Below, one piece after another: positions 45,244 through 53,618 of a stretch of DNA of 64,000 bases (positions are counted from its first letter, which is position 1; every line of letters begins with the position of its first letter). Both the position numbers and the translations under genes were made by a program. Origin of the DNA: Rhodanobacter sp. (lineage in GTDB: Bacteria > Pseudomonadota > Gammaproteobacteria > Xanthomonadales > Rhodanobacteraceae); the NCBI GenBank assembly GCA_024711345.1, contig JANJTA010000021.1, positions 62,001-126,000 on the forward strand. Reading direction: 5' to 3'. Below the pieces are notes generated by a model. That model saw only the letters and a list, made by a program, of their open reading frames with translations. It had not been told where the DNA came from and searched no databases.

Positions 45244-47415
45244 ATGAACACCGACTCCGCTTCCCCCGATACCCCAGCCACCCCGCCCGTGCGCCACGAG
45301 TTCAAGTTCTCGCACGTCACCACCGGCCGCTACCTGCCCGTGCCGGGCAAGGCGCCGGGCTGGCCGTTCGCCGAGATCGGCCACTGGAAGACGGACGTGG
45401 ACGGCTGCGTCGACGACTGGGTGCGCGAGCTCACCGACTGGCGCCGCGAGCACCTCGTGCGCATCGGCTACGACGACGCCAACTACCGCCGCCCCGAACT
45501 GCAGTGGGCGCAGCGCAACTTCGTGCACGCGCAGATGATGGTGGAGGATCGTTATTTCTACGATCCGGTCGCCGGCCGCTACACCGTCGACCGCTACCTG
45601 GACGATCTGGAAGCACGCTACGGCGGCATCGACAGCGTGCTGATCTGGTTCGTCTACCCCAACATCGGCCTCGACGACCGCAACAAGACCGACCTGGCGC
45701 ACGACCTGCCCGGCGGTCTCGCCGGCCTGAAGAGCGCGGTGGACGACTTCCACCGCCGCGGCGTGCGCGTGTTCCTGCCCACCATGCCGTGGGACCACGG
45801 CACGCGCGAGCCGGAGCAGAACGACTGGCAGGCGATCGCCGGACTGGTCAAGGCGGTCGGCGCCGACGGCATCAACGGCGATACCTACAACGGCGTGCCG
45901 CGCGCCTTCTTCGACGCCTGCGACGCGCTCGGCTGCCCGGTGGTGCTGCAGCCCGAATCCACCATCAGTTCCGAGGAACAGCTGATCTGGAACGTGCAGA
46001 GCTGGGGCAAGAAGGCGCCGAACGAGCCGATCCCGCCGGTAGCCAAGTGGAAGTGGCTGGAGCCGCGCCACATGATCAACTACGAGAACCGCTGGGGCCG
46101 CGACCGCAACCACGACCTGCAGTACATCTTCTTCAACGGCATCGGCTACAACGCTTGGGAAAACGTCTGGGGCATCTGGAACCAGCTCACCCCGCGCGAC
46201 GCGGAGACGCTGCGCCGGATCGCCGCGATCGAGCGGCAGTTCGCGCCCGCGCTGGTCAGCCGCGACTGGCGCCCCTACGAGCGCACGCTGCAGGCCGGCG
46301 TGTTCGCCAGCCGCTTCCCGACCGACGCCTTCACGCTGTGGACGCTGGTCAACCGCAACGAGTACGCGGTGGACGGCGAGCAGATCGCGCTGCCGCACCA
46401 TGACGGCACGCAGTACTACGACGCCTGGCACGGTGTGCCGCTGCAGCCGCGGCTGGAGGACGGCCGTGCGGTGTTCGACTTCGCGCTGGAAGGCCGCGGC
46501 TTCGGCGCGCTGCTGGCGCTGGCGCCCGGCGCCGCGATCGACGGCCTCGACGCCTTCCTCGCGCGCATGCGCGAGCGCGCCGCGGTGCCGCTCGGCTCGC
46601 TGTCGGCCCAGTGGCGTTCGCTGCCGCAGCAGCTGGTGCCGATCGTGCCCACCCGCCGCGCCACCGAAGCCCCGCCCGGCATGCTGACGATTCCCGCCGG
46701 CGCGTTCGACTTCGTGGTCGGCGGCGTCGAGATCGAAGGCCAGACCTGGGAAGGCAACGACGTGCAGTACCCGTGGGAGGACAGCGCGCGCCGCCACCAC
46801 CGCCACCGGCTGCAGATGCACGCGTTCTTCATCGACCGCACGCCGGTGACCAATGCGCAGTTCCGCGAATTCCTCGACGCCAGCGGCTGGCGTCCGCGCG
46901 ACCCGCACAACTTCCTGCGCCACTGGATCGACGGCGCGCCGCCGCCGGGCTGGGAGTACAAGCCGGTAACCTGGGTGTCGATCGAGGACGCACGTGCCTA
47001 CGCCGCCTGGGCCGGCAAGCGCCTGCCGCACGAATGGGAATGGCAGGTTGCCGCGCAGGGCCACGACGGCCGCCGCTACCCGTGGGGCAACGACTGGGAT
47101 GCGTCGATGGTGCCCGCCGTCAACCGCGGCCGCACGCTGACCGCACCGGCCGACGTCGACGCGCACCCGGCCGCGGCCAGCCCGTTCGGCCTGCTCGACC
47201 TGGTCGGCAACGTCTGGCAGTGGACCGACGAATACGCCGACGAGCACACCCGCGCCGCGATCCTGCGCGGCGGCAGCAGCTACCAGCCGCAGACTTCGCA
47301 CTGGTATTTCCCGCAGGCCTACCGGCTCGACCAGCACGGCAAGTACCTGCTGATGGCGCCGAGCAAGGACCGCTCCGGCAGCGTCGGCTTCCGCTGCGTG
47401 GTGGACGCGGCATGA
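45244..47415 (+). CDS. TIM-barrel glycosidase-like / SUMF1-domain fusion
   Basis: A 723-residue cytosolic protein without signal peptide. Residues 10-400 look like a glycosidase TIM barrel (DSVLIWFVYPNIGLDDR, VRVFLPTMPWDHGTREPEQ, VGADGINGDTYNGVP, PESTISSEEQL), with catalytic carboxylates likely among these Asp/Glu. Residues 400-470 form a beta domain. Residues 478-722 form a SUMF1/formylglycine-generating-enzyme-like domain (IPAGAF, FFIDRTPVTNAQFREFL, AWAGKRLPHEWEWQVAA, LLDLVGNVWQWTDEY, RGGSSYQPQT). The two redox cysteines of true FGE are absent, since SSYQPQTSHWY stands there. No known family is claimed for the barrel. Its stop overlaps the GH127 start. Confidence 0.75.
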   Translation: MNTDSASPDTPATPPVRHEFKFSHVTTGRYLPVPGKAPGWPFAEIGHWKTDVDGCVDDWVRELTDWRREHLVRIGYDDANYRRPELQWAQRNFVHAQMMVEDRYFYDPVAGRYTVDRYLDDLEARYGGIDSVLIWFVYPNIGLDDRNKTDLAHDLPGGLAGLKSAVDDFHRRGVRVFLPTMPWDHGTREPEQNDWQAIAGLVKAVGADGINGDTYNGVPRAFFDACDALGCPVVLQPESTISSEEQLIWNVQSWGKKAPNEPIPPVAKWKWLEPRHMINYENRWGRDRNHDLQYIFFNGIGYNAWENVWGIWNQLTPRDAETLRRIAAIERQFAPALVSRDWRPYERTLQAGVFASRFPTDAFTLWTLVNRNEYAVDGEQIALPHHDGTQYYDAWHGVPLQPRLEDGRAVFDFALEGRGFGALLALAPGAAIDGLDAFLARMRERAAVPLGSLSAQWRSLPQQLVPIVPTRRATEAPPGMLTIPAGAFDFVVGGVEIEGQTWEGNDVQYPWEDSARRHHRHRLQMHAFFIDRTPVTNAQFREFLDASGWRPRDPHNFLRHWIDGAPPPGWEYKPVTWVSIEDARAYAAWAGKRLPHEWEWQVAAQGHDGRRYPWGNDWDASMVPAVNRGRTLTAPADVDAHPAAASPFGLLDLVGNVWQWTDEYADEHTRAAILRGGSSYQPQTSHWYFPQAYRLDQHGKYLLMAPSKDRSGSVGFRCVVDAA

Positions 47416-49259
47416 GCGCATCGCCCGCCCCGCGGGTGCGGCTCGACGGCCTGCTCGGCGAGGCGCTGGCCGCCAACCTGCGCGGCCGGCTCGCGCACTT
47501 CATCGTCGACGAGCACAGCCCGGCGATCGCGCTGTTCGCGCCGCAGCGGCGCCACGAAAACCGCGAGGGCGACTGGTACGGCGAGCACGCCGGCAAGTGG
47601 CTGGTGGCCGCCGCGAAGGCGGCCGCACGCAACGGCGATGCGGCGCTGCGCGCGAACGTGCTGCGCGTCGCCGACTACCTGGTGTCGATCCAGGAGGCCG
47701 ACGGCTACCTCGGCACCTACGCGCCGGACCACCGCTTCATGCGCCCGCAGCCGCCGAAGCCCATCAGCTGGGACGGCGCGCCCAGCGTGCGCACCTGGGA
47801 CATCTGGACGCATGCCTACCTGCTTCTCGGCCTGCTCGAAGTGCATCGGCATTTTCCCGCGCCGCGCTACCTCGATGCCGCGCGCCGGATCGGCGACCTG
47901 TGCTGGCACACGCTGACCGACGGCGGCATCGACATCACCGAGCTCGGCAACCATCACGGCCTGTCCGCCACGGTGCTGATGGACCCGGCCGTCGAGCTGT
48001 ACTTCGCCACCGGCGAGCCGCGTTACCTCGAACTGGCGCAGCGCGTGCTGCGGCAGGCCGACGACCATCGCGAGCTGGCCCTGCTCACCCGTGCGCTGGA
48101 GGGCACCGACGTCGCCGCCATCGCCACCGGCAAGGCCTACCAGCTGGCGTGGAACCTGGTCGGCCTGGCCAAGCTGCACCGCGCCACCGGCAACGCGGAC
48201 TACCGCCGCGCGGTGGAACTCGCCTGGCACAGCATCCGCGCGCACCATCTGACCCTGGGCGGTGGCCCGTGGGGCGGCGTGGGCCACCGCTCGCGCGAGG
48301 TGTTCAATCCGGCCGGCGTGTTCAGCCCGTACGGCTACGTCGAGACCTGCTCGTCGCTGGCGTGGATCCAGCTGAACCGCGAGCTGCTGGCGATCACCGG
48401 CGAGGCGCGCTACGCCGAGGAGATCGAACGCACCGCCTATAACGACCTGCTCGGTGCGCAGGCGCCCAACGGCAAGGACTGGTGCTACTACGTGTTCCCG
48501 AACGGCCGCCGCGTGCACACCACCTACTGGCGCTGCTGCAAGTCCAGCGGCGCGATGGCGCTGGAGGAACTGCCCGCGCTCGCCTATGCGCAGGCTGCCG
48601 ACGGCAGCGTCACGGTGAACCTCTACGGCCCCGGCGTAGCGCGCTTCGCGCTGGCCGGCGGCGGCGAGCTGAGCATCACCCAGCACACCGCCTACCCGTA
48701 CCCCGGCGACGTCCGGCTGCGCCTCGCCGGTGCGCCGACGATGCGCTTCGCGCTGAAGCTGCGCATCCCGTCGTGGGCCGACGGTGCCGCGCTGGCGGTC
48801 AACGGCGAGGATGCCGCCGTCGCGCTGACGCCGGGTCAATACGCCGTGCTCGACCGCGCATGGCACGACGGCGACGAGCTGGTGGCGCGCTTCCCGATGC
48901 AGCCGCGGTTGCACCGCGCGGTCAACCGCAACGTGCAGGAATCGCGCGCCCCCGACGGCAGCGAAGTGCGCCAGGAAGTGCTGCACTTCGAGTACGCCGC
49001 GATCACCTGCGGCCCGCTGGTCTACGCCACCGGGCTGATCGACGGCTTCAAGCTCGAGGAGACCCTGCGCCTGCCCGCCGCGCCGCCGGAGCGATGGCTG
49101 GCGCTGCAGCCCGCGCACGCCGACGGCGTGCCGCGGATCGCGCTGGACCCCGGCTATCGCGCACCGCTGGAGTTCACCCCGTACTTCGCCACCGGCGGCC
49201 GCGTCGACGGCAGTTGGCGACTGAGCTGGCTGTCGCTCGCCCCGGAGCCGCCGGCGTGA
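47412..49259 (+). CDS. GH127 beta-L-arabinofuranosidase-like glycosidase
   Basis: A 615-residue cytosolic (alpha/alpha)6-barrel enzyme of the GH127/DUF1680 family. In HypBA1 a Glu, three Cys and a zinc ion form the active site. Here Glu311 and Cys313 (YVETCSSLAW) and Cys375-Cys376 (TTYWRCCKSSGAM) reproduce the E-x-C ... CC pattern. WDIWTHAYLLLGLLE and ENREGDWYGEHAGKWL are substrate-barrel segments. It would release L-arabinofuranose or a related furanoside in the cytosol. Translation is coupled (ATGA) to the preceding TIM-barrel/SUMF1 gene, suggesting joint action on one compound. Confidence 0.9.
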   Translation: MSASPAPRVRLDGLLGEALAANLRGRLAHFIVDEHSPAIALFAPQRRHENREGDWYGEHAGKWLVAAAKAAARNGDAALRANVLRVADYLVSIQEADGYLGTYAPDHRFMRPQPPKPISWDGAPSVRTWDIWTHAYLLLGLLEVHRHFPAPRYLDAARRIGDLCWHTLTDGGIDITELGNHHGLSATVLMDPAVELYFATGEPRYLELAQRVLRQADDHRELALLTRALEGTDVAAIATGKAYQLAWNLVGLAKLHRATGNADYRRAVELAWHSIRAHHLTLGGGPWGGVGHRSREVFNPAGVFSPYGYVETCSSLAWIQLNRELLAITGEARYAEEIERTAYNDLLGAQAPNGKDWCYYVFPNGRRVHTTYWRCCKSSGAMALEELPALAYAQAADGSVTVNLYGPGVARFALAGGGELSITQHTAYPYPGDVRLRLAGAPTMRFALKLRIPSWADGAALAVNGEDAAVALTPGQYAVLDRAWHDGDELVARFPMQPRLHRAVNRNVQESRAPDGSEVRQEVLHFEYAAITCGPLVYATGLIDGFKLEETLRLPAAPPERWLALQPAHADGVPRIALDPGYRAPLEFTPYFATGGRVDGSWRLSWLSLAPEPPA

Positions 49260-49289
49260 TCCGCCCGCCCTGCCGAACGGCAGCCGTCA

Positions 49290-49315
49290 CACAAGAATTT
49301 GTGGCGCCAGAACAT
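49290..49315 (+). promoter_or_regulatory. Candidate promoter block, copy C (CoA-transferase gene)
   Basis: CACAA-N4-TTGTG (49290-49303) is followed six bases later by GAACAT (49310-49315) and then AGCCGC. The GAACATAG(T)CCGC core matches copy B, and like A and B it has an inverted repeat just upstream, though the arms differ. It lies 67 bases before the CoA-transferase start. The similarity is weaker than between A and B. Confidence 0.35.
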
Positions 49316-49382
49316 AGCCGCTTCGCCTGTTTCTTCACCAGGGCATGGTGCAGAGTGGCCCGCAGCATCCACCCCGATCCCC

Positions 49383-50600
49383 ATGGACGCGCCGCGCATG
49401 GAAACCCCACCGCCTGAGTCGAAAGCCGCCCACCAGGGCCCACTGGCCGGCGTGCGCGTGCTGGACCTGAGCGCCTACATCGCCGGCCCTTACGCCTGCT
49501 CGCTGCTGGCCGACCAGGGTGCCGACGTGATCAAGGTCGAGCCACCCGACGGTGACAACCTGCGCCAGTACCCGTCCACCTTGCCCCGCGAAAGCCGCGC
49601 CTTCCTCGGCGTGAACCGCAGCAAGCGCGGCATCGTGCTCGACCTCAAGCGCGCGGGCGACCATGCCGTCCTGCTCAAGCTGGTGCGCGACGCCGACGTG
49701 CTGGTGCACAACTTCCGCCCGGGCGTGCCCGAGCGGCTCGGCATCGGCCACGAGCAGCTGAACCCGATCAACCCGCGGCTGGTCTATTGCGCGATCACCG
49801 GCTACGGCGACAGCGGCCCGCTGAAGGACAAGGCCGGCTACGACCAGGTGCTGCAGACCATGACCGGCATGTGCACGCTGCAGGGCAAGCGCGGCGGGCC
49901 GCCGGAGATCATCTACGGCTCGGTGGTCGACTACTACGCCGCGGCGCTGCTGGCGGCGGGGGTGTCCTCCGCGCTGTACGAGCGCGAGCGCAGCGGGCTG
50001 GGCCAGTTCGTCGGCGTGTCGCTGCTGCGCAGCGCGCTGACCATGCAGTCGGCGCGGATGATCTGGGCCGAGGGCGAGTCGCTCGACATCGGCCGCGACA
50101 TGCGCTCCGGCGGCGTCACCGGCATCCACCCCACGCGCGAGGGCTGGATCTACATCTCGGCCAACACGCCGCGCTTCTGGAAGGCGCTGTGCGCGAAGAC
50201 CGGCCTCGACGCGCTGGCCGCCGAGCCGCGCTACGACAGCGTGCGCAAGCGCGCGCAGCACTTCGCCGAGATCCTGCCGCCGCTGCATGCGGCGCTGGCC
50301 GCACGCAGCGCGCTGGAGTGGGAGGCGCTGTTCGGCGACGAGGTACCCTGCGCCGCGGCGCGCCGCATCGAGGACATGTTCGACCACCCGCAGGTGCAGG
50401 CGCAGGGCATCATCGACACCTTCGAGCATCCGGTAGTGGGCCGTTACCGCGGCGTCGCGCAGTCGATCCGCTTCGGCCGCACGCCGGGGCCGGCGCCGTT
50501 TGCCGCGCCCGTGCTCGGCCAGGACACCGCACAGGTGATCGCCGCGGTCGATGCCGGCGCGCCGATCGCCCCCAAGCCGCGCGGCCGGCGCAAGGCCTGA
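49383..50600 (+). CDS. Class III (CaiB/Frc-type) CoA-transferase
   Basis: A 405-residue family III CoA-transferase. GPLAGVRVLDLSAYIAGPYACSLLADQGADVIKVEPPDGD at the N terminus and the catalytic Asp154 in KAGYDQVLQTMTGM are diagnostic; FRPGVPERLGIGHEQL and GEVPCAAARRIEDMF-like segments complete the fold. Members move CoA between organic acids (formyl/oxalate, succinyl/itaconate, mesaconate, citramalate and so on). With the CitE-like lyase it can make a two-step route: activation of a hydroxy acid, then cleavage to a 2-oxo acid and an acyl-CoA. ATG 49383 is used; ATG 49398 is also possible. Confidence 0.9.
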   Translation: MDAPRMETPPPESKAAHQGPLAGVRVLDLSAYIAGPYACSLLADQGADVIKVEPPDGDNLRQYPSTLPRESRAFLGVNRSKRGIVLDLKRAGDHAVLLKLVRDADVLVHNFRPGVPERLGIGHEQLNPINPRLVYCAITGYGDSGPLKDKAGYDQVLQTMTGMCTLQGKRGGPPEIIYGSVVDYYAAALLAAGVSSALYERERSGLGQFVGVSLLRSALTMQSARMIWAEGESLDIGRDMRSGGVTGIHPTREGWIYISANTPRFWKALCAKTGLDALAAEPRYDSVRKRAQHFAEILPPLHAALAARSALEWEALFGDEVPCAAARRIEDMFDHPQVQAQGIIDTFEHPVVGRYRGVAQSIRFGRTPGPAPFAAPVLGQDTAQVIAAVDAGAPIAPKPRGRRKA

Positions 50601-50697
50601 GCACGCCATCCCGCGCGGCCGTTGGCCGCCCTGCGCGAACGCACGGGCCCCGGGGTATGCGTCGCCGGGCCGCTCGCCGAACCGGCCGCGGCACCGG

Positions 50698-50725
50698 TGC
50701 ATCCGATTGCCCGCGCCTGCCGTAT
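50698..50725 (+). promoter_or_regulatory. ECF-type promoter of rpoE-chrR
   Basis: TGCATCCG (50698-50705), 14 bases, CCGTAT (50720-50725). The same layout occurs upstream of the desaturase gene (55972-55999) and, with one change in each element, of tspO on the other strand (55889-55916). The AT-poor context and exact spacing fit an ECF sigma promoter, so rpoE is probably autoregulated. Confidence 0.8.
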
Positions 50726-50790
50726 GCCATGGCATGTAGCAGGCGGAGCGGCCGGATCGTCCGGTGGTCGTCGCCGGCGGGAAGTTGCGT

Positions 50791-51426
50791 ATGATGGTTC
50801 CCCATCCAGCCGTTGCCGAGGTAGCGCCCTTCCGGGCGAAACGAGTCGTGGCCCCTCCCGCGAGCAACGCCACTCCCGATGCGCAGTACTGGTCGATGCA
50901 GATGGCGGCCGTGTCGGCGCAGCGCGACCGCGCCAGCTTCATGCGCATCTACGATCATTTCGCGCCGCGGCTGCAGCGCTACCTGCGCAACCTGGGCGTG
51001 GCCGAGTCGCTCGCCGACGAACTGGTGCAGGAGGCACTGCTGACGCTGTGGCGCAAGGCCGGCCTGTTCGATCCGGCGCGGGCCAGCCTGGCCACCTGGC
51101 TGTACCGCGTGGCGCGCAATCTGTACATCGACCAGGTGCGGCGCGAGCCGCACTGGCTGCCGATCCAGGAAGGACTGGACCGGCTGGACCTTGCCGAGTC
51201 CGACCGGCGCGACTCGGCGCCCGAATCGCTGATCGACCAGGACGCGCTGAAGCAGGCGATCGACCGGCTGCCCGCCGTGCAGGCCAAGCTGGTGCGCATG
51301 TGCTACCTCGAAAGCAAGAGCCACAGCGAAATCGCGCGCGAGCTGGACATGCCGCTGGGCTCGGTCAAATCCTCGCTGCGGCGTGCCTTCGCGAAGCTGC
51401 AGGGCAGCATGGGGGGCGCGCGATGA
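50791..51426 (+). CDS. rpoE: ECF sigma factor RpoE (ChrR-controlled group)
   Basis: A 211-residue extracytoplasmic-function sigma factor with only regions 2 and 4: FMRIYDHFAPRLQRYLRNLGVAESLADELVQEALLTLWRKAGLFDPARASLATWLYRVARNLYIDQVRR (core and -10 binding) and LKQAIDRLPAVQAKLVRMCYLESKSHSEIARELDMPLGSVKSSLRRAFAKLQ (-35 binding). The following gene encodes a ChrR anti-sigma factor, which places it in the singlet-oxygen/organic-peroxide-responding group. ATG 50791 is chosen for its GGGAAG site; an upstream GTG at 50764 is in frame. It is preceded by its own ECF-type promoter. Confidence 0.94.
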   Translation: MMVPHPAVAEVAPFRAKRVVAPPASNATPDAQYWSMQMAAVSAQRDRASFMRIYDHFAPRLQRYLRNLGVAESLADELVQEALLTLWRKAGLFDPARASLATWLYRVARNLYIDQVRREPHWLPIQEGLDRLDLAESDRRDSAPESLIDQDALKQAIDRLPAVQAKLVRMCYLESKSHSEIARELDMPLGSVKSSLRRAFAKLQGSMGGAR

Positions 51427-52085
51427 AACCGAACCACCATCTCGACGATGCCACCCTGCTCAGCTATTCCGCCGGCGCACTGCCGACGGCGTTGGCGGTG
51501 GTCGCCGCCACCCACCTGGAGCGCTGCGCGGCGTGCCGTGCGCGCCTGCTCGACGCCGACCGGATCGGCGGCGTACTGATGCAGCAGCAGCGCATCGACG
51601 CGCCCGCCGACGATGCGCGCGCCGCCATGCTGGCGCTGCTGGACGCCGAGCCGGCGACCGCACCGGCGGCCATGCCGGCCGACCTCATGGAGGAAGCCGA
51701 CCCGGACCGGCTGCCGGCCGCGCTGCAGCCGTGGTTCGGCCACTCGCTGCGCGCGCTGCGCTGGAAACGCGTGGCGCCCGGCGTGCAGCGCATCCGCGCC
51801 GGCAGCATCGCCGGCGGCGAGCTGATGCTGCTGCGCATCGCGCCCGGCAGCAAGTTGCCGCTGCACAGTCATGGCGGCAACGAGCTGACCGTGATCCTGG
51901 ACGGCGCCTACGACGACATGCTCGGCCACTTCGGCCCCGGCGACGTGGCCGACCTGGACGGCCAGACCCAGCACCAGCCGGTGACGTCGCCCGGCGTGCC
52001 GTGCATCTGCGTGGCCGCGACCGATGCGCCGCTCAAATTCTCCGGCTGGGTCGCCCGCACGCTGCAGCCGCTGTTCGGTTTCTGA
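51423..52085 (+). CDS. chrR: Zinc anti-sigma factor ChrR
   Basis: A 220-residue cytosolic anti-sigma factor. The N-terminal zinc domain has His6, His31, Cys35 and Cys38, the same residue numbers as the zinc ligands of Rhodobacter sphaeroides ChrR. The C-terminal cupin has His148, His150, Glu154 and His184, the Rhodobacter ligands (141, 143, 147, 177) shifted by exactly seven. ChrR holds RpoE inactive until singlet oxygen or organic peroxide triggers its proteolysis. It starts in an ATGA overlap with rpoE. Confidence 0.95.
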   Translation: MKPNHHLDDATLLSYSAGALPTALAVVAATHLERCAACRARLLDADRIGGVLMQQQRIDAPADDARAAMLALLDAEPATAPAAMPADLMEEADPDRLPAALQPWFGHSLRALRWKRVAPGVQRIRAGSIAGGELMLLRIAPGSKLPLHSHGGNELTVILDGAYDDMLGHFGPGDVADLDGQTQHQPVTSPGVPCICVAATDAPLKFSGWVARTLQPLFGF

Positions 52086-52116
52086 GCGCCGTGCTGCTCC
52101 GGCGGAGCACAAGCCG

Positions 52117-53532
52117 ATGAGCACGGCAATGGTGCTGTTCCGGTGCGACCTGCGCGTGGCCGACAACCCCGCGCTCGCCGCCGCGTGCGCCGCGCATGCG
52201 CGGGTGCTGCCGGTGTTCATTCACGCGCCTGACGACGACGGCGAGTGGGCGGCCGGCGCCGCCAGCCGCTGGTGGCTGCATCACTCGCTGGCCGCGCTCG
52301 AGCGGGAGCTGCGCGCGAACGGCGGCGGCCTGTACCTGCGCCGGGGCGACCCGCTGGAGGTGCTGCGCGAACTGATCCGCCACAGCGGGGCCCGCGCGGT
52401 GTACTGGAACCGGCGCTACGAACCGGCCGCGATCGCGCACGACACGCGCATCAAGAGCGCGCTGCAGGCCGACGGCATCGCGGTGCACAGCCACAACGCC
52501 GCGCTGTGGTGCGAGCCGTGGCAGCTCGCCACCCGCCAGGGCGAACCGTACAAGGTGTTCACGCCGTACTGGCGCAACCTGCGCCCGCAGCTGCAAGCGG
52601 TCGAACCGCTGCCGGCAGCGCGCTTGCCAGGCTGGGGTGAGCTGCGCGACGGCTTGCCGCTGGACGCGCTCGGACTGTTGCCGCGCATCGCGTGGGCCGG
52701 CGGCCTGGCCGAAAGCTGGCGACCGGGTGAAGCGGGCGCGCGCGAGTTGCTGGACGTGTTCGCCGACGATGCCCTCGGCGACTACGCGCACGCGCGCGAC
52801 CTGCCGGCGCGTCACGGCACCTCACGGCTGTCGCCGCACCTGCACTTCGGCGAGATCTCGCCGCGGCAGATCCACTTCGCACTCGATCGCCGCGCCCGCG
52901 CCACCGACGCCAAACGCCGTCCCGACCTCGAACCCTACCTGCGCGAGCTGGGCTGGCGCGAGTTCGCCCATCACCTGCTGTATCACTTCCCGCACACGCC
53001 GATCGGCAACTTCAATCCGCGCTTCGACGGCTTCCCGTGGGCGCCCGCGGATCCGCCCCTGCTCGAGCGCTGGCAGCACGGCCGCACCGGCATCCCGCTG
53101 GTCGACGCCGGCATGCGCGAGCTGTGGCACACCGGCTGGATGCACAACCGCGTGCGCATGATCGTGGCCAGCTTTCTCACGAAAAACCTGCGCCAGCACT
53201 GGCACCACGGCGCACGCTGGTTCTGGGACACGCTGGTCGATGCCGACCTGGCCAACAACACGCTGGGCTGGCAATGGGTGGCCGGCTGCGGCGCCGATGC
53301 CGCGCCGTATTTTCGCGTGTTCAACCCGATCACCCAGGCGAAGAAATTCGATCCCGACGGTACCTATCTGCGCCGCTGGCTGCCGGAGCTGGCCGATGCC
53401 CCGCCGGCGCTGTTGCATGAACCGTGGAAGGATGCCGCCCTGCTCGAGCGCAGCGGCTACCCCGCGCCGATGGTCGATCTGGGCCAGTCGCGCCAGCAGG
53501 CGCTGGATGCCTACGGCGCGCTCGCGCGCTGA
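52117..53532 (+). CDS. phrB: Deoxyribodipyrimidine photolyase
   Basis: A 471-residue FAD-dependent DNA photolyase that repairs UV-induced cyclobutane pyrimidine dimers with blue light. The N-terminal antenna domain is VLFRCDLRVADNPAL. The C-terminal FAD-binding helices have GTSRLSPHLHFGEISPRQIH, GWREFAHHLLYHFPH, NFNPRFDGFPW, WHTGWMHNRVRMIVASFLTKNL and NNTLGWQWVAGCGADAAPYFRVFNP, including the Trp electron-transfer chain. It follows chrR by 31 bases. Photolyase genes are RpoE-ChrR targets in other bacteria, so co-transcription fits. Confidence 0.96.
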   Translation: MSTAMVLFRCDLRVADNPALAAACAAHARVLPVFIHAPDDDGEWAAGAASRWWLHHSLAALERELRANGGGLYLRRGDPLEVLRELIRHSGARAVYWNRRYEPAAIAHDTRIKSALQADGIAVHSHNAALWCEPWQLATRQGEPYKVFTPYWRNLRPQLQAVEPLPAARLPGWGELRDGLPLDALGLLPRIAWAGGLAESWRPGEAGARELLDVFADDALGDYAHARDLPARHGTSRLSPHLHFGEISPRQIHFALDRRARATDAKRRPDLEPYLRELGWREFAHHLLYHFPHTPIGNFNPRFDGFPWAPADPPLLERWQHGRTGIPLVDAGMRELWHTGWMHNRVRMIVASFLTKNLRQHWHHGARWFWDTLVDADLANNTLGWQWVAGCGADAAPYFRVFNPITQAKKFDPDGTYLRRWLPELADAPPALLHEPWKDAALLERSGYPAPMVDLGQSRQQALDAYGALAR

Positions 53533-53618
53533 AACCAGGCACGCAGCGCCGGGGTAACTTCCGGAGCCGGCGCAGCGAATGGAATGACTCACGCGCTCAT
53601 CCAGGACACGGAGCCTCC

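Noticed and set aside
46681-47415. SUMF1 domain as an active formylglycine-generating enzyme
   Set aside because: The active-site cysteines are absent and no sulfatase gene needing the modification lies in the catabolic locus.
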